NCBI RefSeq assembly: GCF_011305995.1
Contig: NZ_CP049910.1
Location: forward strand, 4,588,001-4,652,000
Length of the DNA stretch: 64,000 nucleotides
DNA from: Diaphorobacter sp. HDW4A
GTDB taxonomy: Bacteria; Pseudomonadota; Gammaproteobacteria; Burkholderiales; Burkholderiaceae_C
Reading direction: 5' to 3'
In this document: positions 9,331 through 16,860 of the stretch, one piece after another
Numbering within the stretch: position 1 is the first letter of the stretch
Layout: the number at the start of each line of letters is the position of its first letter
Program-made: the position numbers and the translations under genes
The notes under the pieces: generated by a model
The model's database searches: none
The model's input: only the letters and a program-made list of their open reading frames with translations
What the model was told of the DNA's origin: nothing

Positions 9331-10365
9331 ATGAACAACGGCATCAGCACTATAGAAAATGGGCAGGCCCCGCTGCACACCCGGCGCGCCACCTTGCGGC
9401 TGGCCGCAGTCGCTGCGGCCATGCTGATCACCACGCAGATGGCATGGGCCCAGAACAACGGCTCGTCGCTGGTCATCAAGGGCAAGGACGGCTGGCTGTT
9501 CGCAGGCTGGGGCAGCCTCACGCAGGTAGATACGGCGGGCATCGACCGCACCGTTCAGCTGGTCGCGCACGTCAACCAGCAGCTCAAGGAGCGGAACATC
9601 GATCTGCTGATTCTCATGCTGCCCGACAAGGTGCATTTCTACGCCGACAAGTTGCCCGATGGCACGAAAGTCAGCCCTGCCGTGGAGCAACGCTATGCGC
9701 TCATACAGAACAAACTGCAGCGCGCCGACATCCAGACTTTCGACAACTTCACTCTGCTCAAAAAAGTCCGCGGGGCAGGTGCTGACGTGTTCTATCGCAC
9801 CGACCAGCACTGGACGCTCGACGCCGCCGACGCCACAGCACAAGGCACGGCGGATCTCATCCGCAAGATCAAGCCACAACTCTCGGGCACTGCGGGCACG
9901 GGCACACCACTCGGTGCTCTGGCCAAGGAGCGACGCTACGGCGATCTGGCCGAGATCTTTCTCACACCCGAAGAGAAGAAGCAGATCGGCCGCGAGGTCT
10001 ACACCGTGCGTCGTCAGGCCGAAGGCCAGGGCCTGCTGGACGACGCGCCTGCACCCGTGCATGTCACCGGCCATAGCATGGTCCAACCTTATTTCGGCTA
10101 CCCGCAAAAGCTCTCCAACCTGCTTGATCGCCCGGTGTCATTGAACTGGAAACCCGGCAACATAGGGCCGTGGGTGATGCTGCTCGAATACCTCGAGTCG
10201 TCCTCGTTCAAACAGACCAAGCCGCAGGTGCTGGTCTGGCAGATGTTCGAGCCCAACTTCAATCAGGGTCCCGATGCCGCAGGCCTCTGGGACAACGCGG
10301 CGGTCATGCCCGTCGATACATGGACGCAGCGCGTCACGCGCGCCCTGGGGAGCTCCACGCCATGA
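9331..10365 (+). CDS. AlgJ/AlgX-like SGNH polysaccharide acyltransferase (first copy)
   Basis: 344 residues from the ATG at 9331, chosen because AGGAGG lies at 9319-9324, six bases upstream; an earlier in-frame ATG at 9295 has no such site. A signal peptide ends near residue 40 (TTQMAWA). The mature protein begins with a KGKDGWLF block, then LILMLPDKVHFYADK, typical of the AlgJ/AlgX/WssI group. Putative catalytic residues are D158 and H160 in YRTDQHW and Ser249 in VTGHSM. These periplasmic proteins move an acyl group, delivered by an MBOAT partner, to hydroxyls of an exported glycan. It overlaps the next SGNH gene by four bases. The acyl group transferred here is unknown. Confidence 0.8.
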   Translation: MNNGISTIENGQAPLHTRRATLRLAAVAAAMLITTQMAWAQNNGSSLVIKGKDGWLFAGWGSLTQVDTAGIDRTVQLVAHVNQQLKERNIDLLILMLPDKVHFYADKLPDGTKVSPAVEQRYALIQNKLQRADIQTFDNFTLLKKVRGAGADVFYRTDQHWTLDAADATAQGTADLIRKIKPQLSGTAGTGTPLGALAKERRYGDLAEIFLTPEEKKQIGREVYTVRRQAEGQGLLDDAPAPVHVTGHSMVQPYFGYPQKLSNLLDRPVSLNWKPGNIGPWVMLLEYLESSSFKQTKPQVLVWQMFEPNFNQGPDAAGLWDNAAVMPVDTWTQRVTRALGSSTP

Positions 10366-11519
10366 CACAACGCGATAACCCCCCATCACCAGCCGATCCG
10401 CCCACCACAAGCCATCGTGCCACGGCCATTGTCTGGATGGTGTTGCTCGTGGCTGGATTGGCAGTGGGACTGTGGTCGCTCAAGCATGCCGAAATCAAGC
10501 CCGAGAAGTCGACGCACGATGCGTGGATGAACGGTATCGCGGAAACCGCCATCAACCAGTCCCTGCGCCTTCCCGGCCAGAGCTGGATAGAGATGGCGGG
10601 CGCCGCCGCACGCTACCGCCTGCTCGGAGACCTCGGCGAGCAGGTCGTGCTGGGTTGCCCACAGTGGATGTTTTATCACGATGGCCTGCGCGTACAGCCG
10701 GGCACCCGCTCCGATGTCGTGAAGCAGCGCCTCCAACTGCTGGAACATTGGCACGAACAACTGCAGGCCCGCAATGTCCAGACGCTGGTGGTTGCCGTGC
10801 CTGACAAGGCGCGCGTGGAGGAGGAATATCTGTGTGGTCGCACGATGACCAAAACCATGCAAGCGCGCTACGACGAGCTCAGCAGAACGCTTGCCGAGCG
10901 TAACATTGCCTTCGCCGACCTGCGCCCTGTGCTTGAGGCGCAACCGGAGGATATGTACTTTCGCACCGATGTACACATGAACGCCGCAGGCTCCCAACGC
11001 GCCGCCGAGGCCGTCGCGACCAAAGCGCTCACACTTTTGGGGGGCAAGCGCGGCACACAGCGTTTCGACATCTCGCCACCCAGCGCACCCGAGCCTCGGA
11101 TGGGAGACCTGCTGGTGCTTTCCGGACTGAAGGATGCGCCCACGGGATGGCGCCCCGACATCGAATCCGTTTCATCGCAGACCATCACCCCCGTGCGCAG
11201 CGGTGGTCTGCTCGACGACACGCCGCCCGTGCAAGTGCTGCTCGCCGGCAGCTCCAATGGTCTGCGCAGCAATTTCGCGGAATGGCTAGGCAACGATCTG
11301 GGGCAGGAGGTGTGGAACCTCAGCATGGACGGCGGCCAGTTCTCTGGCGCGATGGTCAAGGCGCTCGCTCAGGAGGCGCGCTGGCCCGCGAGCCTTCGGC
11401 TCGTGATCTGGGAGTTTTCGGAAAACACCTTGTCGCTGCCGCTGACGGATGACGAGAAGAAGGCGCTCAAGCAGATCACAGCACCCGTTCTGGCTTCTGC
11501 CAATACCCAAGGGGGATGA
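10362..11519 (+). CDS. AlgJ-like SGNH/acyltransferase protein (second copy, membrane-anchored)
   Basis: 385 residues, ATGA overlap with the gene before. One N-terminal membrane helix (~21-40, AIVWMVLLVAGLAVGLWSL) anchors a periplasmic domain. The AlgJ/AlgX blocks are present: PQWMFYHDG, LVVAVPDKARVEEEY, YFRTDVHMN (D203, H205) and LLAGSSN with Ser297/298. In the first copy the Asp-His motif reads DQHW; here it is DVHMN, losing the tryptophan, so the two copies are probably not interchangeable. The C-terminal LVIWEFSENTL is also AlgX-like. Six bases separate it from the MBOAT gene. One copy may relay the acyl group and the other transfer it, as AlgJ and AlgX do in alginate acetylation. Confidence 0.75.
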   Translation: MTQRDNPPSPADPPTTSHRATAIVWMVLLVAGLAVGLWSLKHAEIKPEKSTHDAWMNGIAETAINQSLRLPGQSWIEMAGAAARYRLLGDLGEQVVLGCPQWMFYHDGLRVQPGTRSDVVKQRLQLLEHWHEQLQARNVQTLVVAVPDKARVEEEYLCGRTMTKTMQARYDELSRTLAERNIAFADLRPVLEAQPEDMYFRTDVHMNAAGSQRAAEAVATKALTLLGGKRGTQRFDISPPSAPEPRMGDLLVLSGLKDAPTGWRPDIESVSSQTITPVRSGGLLDDTPPVQVLLAGSSNGLRSNFAEWLGNDLGQEVWNLSMDGGQFSGAMVKALAQEARWPASLRLVIWEFSENTLSLPLTDDEKKALKQITAPVLASANTQGG

Positions 11520-11525
11520 CGAACC

Positions 11526-13106
11526 ATGCTGTTCAATTCCTATCTCTTTCTGCTGCTGTTCCTGCCCATCGCGCTGATGGGCTACTACGCCGCAGGCCGC
11601 ATCAGCCTCAAGCTCGCGGCGCTCTGGCTGTGCGTCTCCTCATTCATTTTCTATGGTTGGTGGAACCCGCAGTTCGTCGCGCTGCTCTCGTGCTCCATCG
11701 TCTTCAACTACGTCGTGGGTTTGCTGATCCTGCACTTCGCAGGCTCGCCGAAAAAGCAGCTGCTTGTCACCAGCGTCGGCGTGACCGTGGACCTCGTGGT
11801 GCTGTTTCACTACAAGTACTTCGCGGCGTTGTTCAACTTCCTGAGCGAATGGGGGCTCACGCACGGCGCGATGGACACGCTGATCCTTCCGCTCGGCATC
11901 TCGTTCTTCACCTTCACACAGATCGGCTTTCTGCTCGATTGCCGATCGGGCCTGGTCAAGGAAAAGGGCTTTCTGAGCTATGTTCTGTTCGTGACTTTCT
12001 TCCCGCATCTGATCGCAGGCCCCATCCTGCATCACAAGGAGATGATTCCGCAGTTCGCTGACCCCGCGAATTACCGCTTCAAGTTCGAGAACCTGTCGAT
12101 CGGTGGTGTGCTTTTCGTGATCGGTCTCGCCAAGAAAGTACTGTTGGCCGATGGTATCGCGCCATATGCCGATGCCGGCTTCGCATCGCCCGATGACCTG
12201 CAATTCTGGGGCTCGTGGGCCACCAGTCTGAGCTACGCGCTGCAGATCTATTTCGACTTTTCGGGCTACTCGGACATGGCGCTGGGCCTCGCGAAGATGT
12301 TTGGTATCGGCTTCCCGCTGAACTTCAACTCGCCTTACAAGGCTGCGAGCATCATCGACTTCTGGGCACGCTGGCACATCACGCTCACGCGCTATCTCAC
12401 CGCCTATCTGTACTACCCGGCGGCGATGGCGATCTCGCGCGCACGCGAAAAACGCGGTATGACGGTCGGCTCCAGCGCCGCCAAATCACCGGGCGGATTC
12501 GCTGCCACCATCATCTTGCCGACACTGTTCACCATGGGTCTTGCCGGCGTGTGGCACGGCGCGGGCATGCAATATCTGGTGTTCGGCATCTGGCATGGCC
12601 TGTGCCTGTCGATCAACCATGGTTGGCGCATTTTCGTGGTCGGCAAAAAGCCCCCGGCACAGCGCCACAGTGGCTCGATGACGCAAATGGCCTGCGTGCT
12701 GATCACCTTTGCTGCGGTGCTCATCGGTCAGGCGTTCTTTCGCGCCGATGGCATGGGCAAGGCATGGCAGCTGATCGAAGGCATGTTCGGCATGCGCGGT
12801 TTCGAAGGGCTTGAATCGCTGGGCCATGCGGTAGGCCTGTCGTTCGGCGACGCATGGCGCCTCGTCATCGGGCATCACCTTCAAGGCGTGTACATCGCCC
12901 TGCTGCTCGCCATCGCTTGGTTCACCCCGAATGCACACCAGATTCTGGGCGGCTTCTCGCCCGCGCTGTTCAAGACTCTGAAGAACCCCAGCCAGTTGCT
13001 GAGCTGGCGTCCCAGCCTCGGCTGGATGCTGGCGACATTGCTGCTGCTCGCGCTGTGCGTTGCCAACGTCCACAAGGAAACACGTTTCCTGTACTTCCAG
13101 TTCTGA
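11526..13106 (+). CDS. MBOAT-family membrane O-acyltransferase (AlgI/DltB-like)
   Basis: 526 residues with about ten to twelve membrane helices. Hallmarks of the family are visible: LPLGISFFTF (~121-130), FDFSGYSDMALGLAKMFG (~243-260), H284 in ARWHITLTR and the GVWHGAG motif with the expected catalytic His344, then GIWHG at 355-358. AlgI and DltB pass an acyl group from a cytosolic donor across the inner membrane to periplasmic acceptors. AlgI itself has no dedicated carrier protein, whereas DltB takes D-alanine from carrier DltC. A carrier gene follows 35 bases later, so this protein most likely works in DltB fashion with AlgJ/AlgF-type partners. Confidence 0.88.
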   Translation: MLFNSYLFLLLFLPIALMGYYAAGRISLKLAALWLCVSSFIFYGWWNPQFVALLSCSIVFNYVVGLLILHFAGSPKKQLLVTSVGVTVDLVVLFHYKYFAALFNFLSEWGLTHGAMDTLILPLGISFFTFTQIGFLLDCRSGLVKEKGFLSYVLFVTFFPHLIAGPILHHKEMIPQFADPANYRFKFENLSIGGVLFVIGLAKKVLLADGIAPYADAGFASPDDLQFWGSWATSLSYALQIYFDFSGYSDMALGLAKMFGIGFPLNFNSPYKAASIIDFWARWHITLTRYLTAYLYYPAAMAISRAREKRGMTVGSSAAKSPGGFAATIILPTLFTMGLAGVWHGAGMQYLVFGIWHGLCLSINHGWRIFVVGKKPPAQRHSGSMTQMACVLITFAAVLIGQAFFRADGMGKAWQLIEGMFGMRGFEGLESLGHAVGLSFGDAWRLVIGHHLQGVYIALLLAIAWFTPNAHQILGGFSPALFKTLKNPSQLLSWRPSLGWMLATLLLLALCVANVHKETRFLYFQF

Positions 13107-13141
13107 ACCCTATTTTTTTTATTGTTGAAGAGGAGTCCACC

Positions 13142-13381
13142 ATGAGCATGAACGAAATTGAATCCCGCGCCGCATCGCTGATCGAAGGAATCATCATGAC
13201 GCCCGTCGATGCCGAGACCCAGCTGATCGATTCAGGGCTGGTCGATTCGCTGTCCGCTGTCGATGTCACGCTCGCCGTCGAGCGCGAGTTCGGCGTGAAG
13301 ATTCCCCCCTCGGAAATCGACGTGCACCTGCAATCGGTGCAGACGCTTGCGCAATTCATCCAGGCGCGTGTGCATGCCTGA
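13142..13381 (+). CDS. Acyl/aminoacyl carrier protein (DltC-like)
   Basis: 79 residues; AGGAG at 13131-13135 sets the start at 13142 rather than at the second ATG. The four-helix carrier pattern is clear: acidic, with the phosphopantetheine site at Ser36 in the GLVDSLSAVD context. Helix II and the following FGVKIPPSEIDVHLQSVQTLAQFI resemble DltC more than fatty-acid AcpP. It would hold a thioester-linked substrate made by the ligase encoded 67 bases downstream and offer it to the MBOAT protein upstream. It needs a 4'-phosphopantetheinyl transferase, not seen in this window. Confidence 0.88.
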   Translation: MSMNEIESRAASLIEGIIMTPVDAETQLIDSGLVDSLSAVDVTLAVEREFGVKIPPSEIDVHLQSVQTLAQFIQARVHA

Positions 13382-13448
13382 AAGAAGACGGAATTGAAAT
13401 CCGTGCGGATGCGCCTGTTTCCAAGGCGTTTCGCGAAAGGAGAACGAC

Positions 13449-14954
13449 ATGCGGTTTGACTTCGACACATTCGAGTTCATCGAACTCACGGAACACCCCC
13501 GGCTGGCGGCCATTCACGACGCCGATAGCACCATGAGCTGGCAGGCGTTGCGCACCGCCGTGGATGTATGGATGATGATGGCGACCGAGGCTGGCGCGCG
13601 CGCCGATCAACCTCTGGTCATTACGGGGCACAAGGAGTCCGACTTCGTCGTCGCGATGCTGGGCTGTCTGCGCCTTGGCGTGCCGTTTGTTCCCATCGAC
13701 GTCATCAACCCCGCCGAACGTGTGCGCCGCATCACAGAGCTGGTGCATGCGCATCTCGTCTACGACACGCAAAAACACCGCTTCACCACCACCGAACACG
13801 CAGGCACCGAGCTGGAACAGAAGGGCGTTGCCTACATCATGTTCACCTCGGGCAGCACCGGCGATCCCAAGGGCGTGCAGATCGGGCGCGAGAGCATCGG
13901 CCTGTTCGCGGGCTGGGTGCGCAAGTGCCTGCAGCTCGGCAGCGCGCCGGTGTTCATGGACCAGATGCTGTTCAGCTTCGACTTCTCGCTGTTCAACTGG
14001 GTCGGCGCGCTGACCTGCGGCGGCACCGTGGCGCTGTGCGCACGCGAGACCATCGAGGACGGCTCGGCGTTCATGGACTATCTGGTGAAGACCCGCGTGT
14101 CGGTCTGGGCCTCGACACCTTCCTTTCTGCGCCAACAGATGCTGAGCGCCGACTTCAATGCGCAACAGTTGCCCGATCTGAAAACGTTCGTGCTTGGCGC
14201 CGAATCACTCACGCCCACCATGGCGGAGGCGCTCTGGGAGCGCTTTCCCGGCATCCGCCTCATCAACTCGTATGGCCCGACCGAGGCGACCTGCTCCACC
14301 ACCTGGGTCGAGGTTGATCCGGTACTGCGCAAGGCCGCGCCGCTGCCGTTTCCCATTGGTCGCGCCAAACCCTATGCCGATGTGTTCATCGAAGACGGCG
14401 AGATCTGCATCGCTGGCGACCATGTGATGCGCGGCTATCTGAACCGCCCCGATCTGAACGAGACACGCATGTTCATGCGCAACGGCAAACGCGGCTATCG
14501 CAGCGGTGATATCGGCGACATGGATTTGCAGGGTCTCGTCACCTTTCGCGGGCGCCGGGATGACCAGATCAAGCTGCATGGCTACCGTATCGAGCTGGCC
14601 GAGGTCGATGCCGCGCTCGCATTGCTGCCAGGCGTTCGCGCGGGCGCTGCCATCGCGCTCAAGCGACCCGATGGCGTGATCGTGCGCATGATTGGCTTCG
14701 TTGATCCAGACCATGCCGGCCCCGAAGGATTGCATGCGCCCAGTGAATTGCTCCAGGACTGGAAAGCGATTCTCGCGCGTCGCGTGCCTTCGTACATGGT
14801 GCCGTCAGAGCTGCTGATCTGTCATGGCTTTCCGATGTCGCAGACGGACAAGGCTGATCGCAAGAAGCTCGAACAGATGTACCGCGAAAGCCGCACCTCG
14901 GCAGCGACCAAGCCGGGGGCACAACCGGCGCAACGGACAGGACAACCCGCATGA
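13449..14954 (+). CDS. DltA-like amino-acid adenylating (AMP-forming) ligase
   Basis: 501 residues; AAAGGAGAA just upstream supports the start. ANL-family cores are complete: FTSGSTGDPKG at 132-142, NSYGPTEAT at 273-281, YRSGD at 350-354, RRDDQIKLHGYRIEL at 369-383 and the catalytic Lys468 in QTDKADR. The A4 core reads FDFS with D178; in amino-acid adenylating enzymes this Asp binds the substrate alpha-amino group, so an amino acid rather than a fatty acid is the likely substrate. At the position where DltA proteins carry a pocket Cys before GE, this protein seems to have Gly250 (VLGAES), suggesting a different side-chain pocket. It overlaps the algF-like gene by four bases. Alternatives: a D-alanine ligase, or a prolyl ligase of PltF/RedM type. 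Confidence 0.85.
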   Translation: MRFDFDTFEFIELTEHPRLAAIHDADSTMSWQALRTAVDVWMMMATEAGARADQPLVITGHKESDFVVAMLGCLRLGVPFVPIDVINPAERVRRITELVHAHLVYDTQKHRFTTTEHAGTELEQKGVAYIMFTSGSTGDPKGVQIGRESIGLFAGWVRKCLQLGSAPVFMDQMLFSFDFSLFNWVGALTCGGTVALCARETIEDGSAFMDYLVKTRVSVWASTPSFLRQQMLSADFNAQQLPDLKTFVLGAESLTPTMAEALWERFPGIRLINSYGPTEATCSTTWVEVDPVLRKAAPLPFPIGRAKPYADVFIEDGEICIAGDHVMRGYLNRPDLNETRMFMRNGKRGYRSGDIGDMDLQGLVTFRGRRDDQIKLHGYRIELAEVDAALALLPGVRAGAAIALKRPDGVIVRMIGFVDPDHAGPEGLHAPSELLQDWKAILARRVPSYMVPSELLICHGFPMSQTDKADRKKLEQMYRESRTSAATKPGAQPAQRTGQPA

Positions 14955-15661
14955 GACACGAATTTCACTTTCTTCCGAGCGCCACCTTGCGTGCTGCGGC
15001 TTACAGCGGGTTGATTGCGCTGTCCATGTTGGCCGCGCCATGCGTGCAGGCTGAGGGCGCTTTTGCGCAGTTGTATGCCGCGCGCCCTCCCGCTGGGTCC
15101 TCGTTCGTGCGAGTGATCAATCCCGGAGCGACGCCTCTGCGCGTCCAGATTGCAAACGGCCCGGAACAGACGCTCAAGGGCGATGTGGTGACGTCGAGCT
15201 ACGCCATCGTACGAGGCCAGACCGAGTTCGTCGTGACGATCAACGGCAAGGCCTCCGCACCCATCAAGGTCGCGCCCGACAGCTTCACCTCGCTTATGCC
15301 CTCGTCGCCGAGCGACGCCACACAGCTCAAGATGCTCGACGATTCGGCTGGTGCTCCACAGGATGCTTTGAAGGCCGGACTGCGTTTCTACAACCTCAGC
15401 GCGAACTGCAGCGAAGGCGGGGTGAGCATCGCTCCCGCTGGCACGCCACTGTTCGCACCAGTGGGCTATGGCGCATCGACTGCGCGGGCCATCAACCCGG
15501 TGAAGGCGACGCTCGTAGGTCGCTGCGCGCAGGTGAACACTGGCCCACTGGATCTGCCCGCGCTGCAGCCGGGCGAGCACTTCAGCCTGTTCCTCATGGG
15601 CAGCGCGAGCAAGCCCGTTCTGCGCGGTCAACGCAGTTCCACTGACGGATACAGACCGTGA
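14951..15661 (+). CDS. AlgF-like periplasmic protein of the acylation module
   Basis: 236 residues with a signal peptide ending near residue 35 (LAAPCVQA). The mature N-terminus AQLYAARPPAGSSFVRVINPG matches the AlgF pattern (LYxxxxPxxSxFvRvxN), followed by a small beta-rich domain and a second one from ~140 (GLRFYNLSANCSEGGV). AlgF is required for alginate O-acetylation and acts in the periplasm with AlgJ and AlgX. Two cysteines, in ANCSEGG and VGRCAQV, could pair. It overlaps the ligase stop (ATGA) and the next start (GTGA), so it is translationally coupled on both sides. Confidence 0.72.
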   Translation: MRHEFHFLPSATLRAAAYSGLIALSMLAAPCVQAEGAFAQLYAARPPAGSSFVRVINPGATPLRVQIANGPEQTLKGDVVTSSYAIVRGQTEFVVTINGKASAPIKVAPDSFTSLMPSSPSDATQLKMLDDSAGAPQDALKAGLRFYNLSANCSEGGVSIAPAGTPLFAPVGYGASTARAINPVKATLVGRCAQVNTGPLDLPALQPGEHFSLFLMGSASKPVLRGQRSSTDGYRP

Positions 15662-16836
15662 CCCAAAACCCACCCCATCCCGCACTGGACTCCACACCCC
15701 TCATGACGAACCGCCCTGTTTTTCGTGAAGACCACCTGCAATTTCAGGCGCAGGTGGAGCGCTTCGTGGCGCAGGAAATTCTGCCTTTTTACACGCAGTG
15801 GGAAGACATCGGTGTGACGCCGCGCGGGCTTTGGCGCAAAGCGGGTGCGAACGGACTTCTCAACTGTGCGATACCGGCACCGTGGGGACAGGGTGGAGAC
15901 TTCGGCCACGCGGCGGTGGTGCTCGAAACGCTGGCACGCAACAACTGTCTGGGCATCGGGTTCTCAATCCACTCCGACATGGTTGCGCCCTACATCCTTC
16001 ACCTGGGCACACGCGACCAGAAAGACCGCTGGCTTACGCGCATGTCCGATGGCGAATACATCGGCGCCATAGCGATGACCGAGCCCGATGCGGGCAGTGA
16101 CCTCAAAGCCATTCGCACACGTGCGCGCCGTGAGCGCGGTCACTATGTTCTGAACGGCACCAAGACTTTCATCACCAATGGCGCGAACGCCGACCTCGTG
16201 ATCGTCATGGCCAGCACTGCGCCGGAACTCGGCGCGCGCGGCCTGTCGCTGTTTGTAGTCGAGAGAGGTATGGTCGGATTCACGCATGGCGCACCGCTCA
16301 GAAAAATCGGCCAACACGCGCAGGACACCAGCGAGCTTTTTTTCGACGACGTTCGCGTGCCACTGGAAAATCGCCTCGGCGAAGAGAACGCTGCATTCGA
16401 ACATGTGGGAATCGAGCTCGCGCAGGAGCGTCTGGCGATTGCGCTGCGTGCGGGGGCCAATCTCGAAGGCATGATCGAGGCAACCGCGCAGTACGTGAAG
16501 CAACGCAAGGCGTTCGGGCGCCGCATCGTGGATTTTCAGAACGCGCGCTTCAAGCTTGCCGACGCAATCGCCCAGAGCACCATGCTGCGCACGTTTCTCG
16601 ATGATTGCATCGCCAAGCACATGCGTGGCGAGCTCGACGCCGTCACCGCCGCCATCGCCAAACTCAATGCCACCGAGATGCAGAACAAGCAACTCGACGA
16701 GTTGCTTCAGCTCTTCGGCGGCTACGGCTACATGGCGGATTTCGGCATCGGCCGTGCGTGGACCGATGCACGTGCGCTGCGGATTCTGGGCGGCACCAGC
16801 GAGATCATGCGCGACATCATCGGCAAGCGGATCTGA
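15658..16836 (+). CDS. Acyl-CoA dehydrogenase-fold flavoenzyme, last gene of EPS operon
   Basis: 392 residues from the GTG that overlaps the previous TGA; an ATG at 15703 (MTNRPVFREDH) would give 377. FAD-binding and substrate blocks are complete: MTEPDAGSDL (~140-149), FITNGANADLVIV, GTKTF, the RKAFGR helix and the GGTSEIMRDIIG end. The EGT Glu of medium-chain enzymes is replaced by Gly; the base is instead expected at E257 in ELAQERL, as in long-chain and isovaleryl enzymes and, by position, prolyl-carrier dehydrogenases. An ordinary beta-oxidation role is odd in this operon. Placed with a ligase and carrier protein, it could desaturate the carrier-bound acyl or aminoacyl group. It ends the operon; 24 bases separate it from a convergent gene. 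Confidence 0.85.
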   Translation: MTQNPPHPALDSTPLMTNRPVFREDHLQFQAQVERFVAQEILPFYTQWEDIGVTPRGLWRKAGANGLLNCAIPAPWGQGGDFGHAAVVLETLARNNCLGIGFSIHSDMVAPYILHLGTRDQKDRWLTRMSDGEYIGAIAMTEPDAGSDLKAIRTRARRERGHYVLNGTKTFITNGANADLVIVMASTAPELGARGLSLFVVERGMVGFTHGAPLRKIGQHAQDTSELFFDDVRVPLENRLGEENAAFEHVGIELAQERLAIALRAGANLEGMIEATAQYVKQRKAFGRRIVDFQNARFKLADAIAQSTMLRTFLDDCIAKHMRGELDAVTAAIAKLNATEMQNKQLDELLQLFGGYGYMADFGIGRAWTDARALRILGGTSEIMRDIIGKRI

Positions 16837-16860
16837 AGGCGTCTCCTCAGCCTTTGTGGG

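Noticed and set aside
15658..16836. Reading the dehydrogenase as an unrelated beta-oxidation gene next to the operon
   Set aside because: The GTGA overlap with the AlgF-like stop argues for operon membership, although its exact substrate is unproven.
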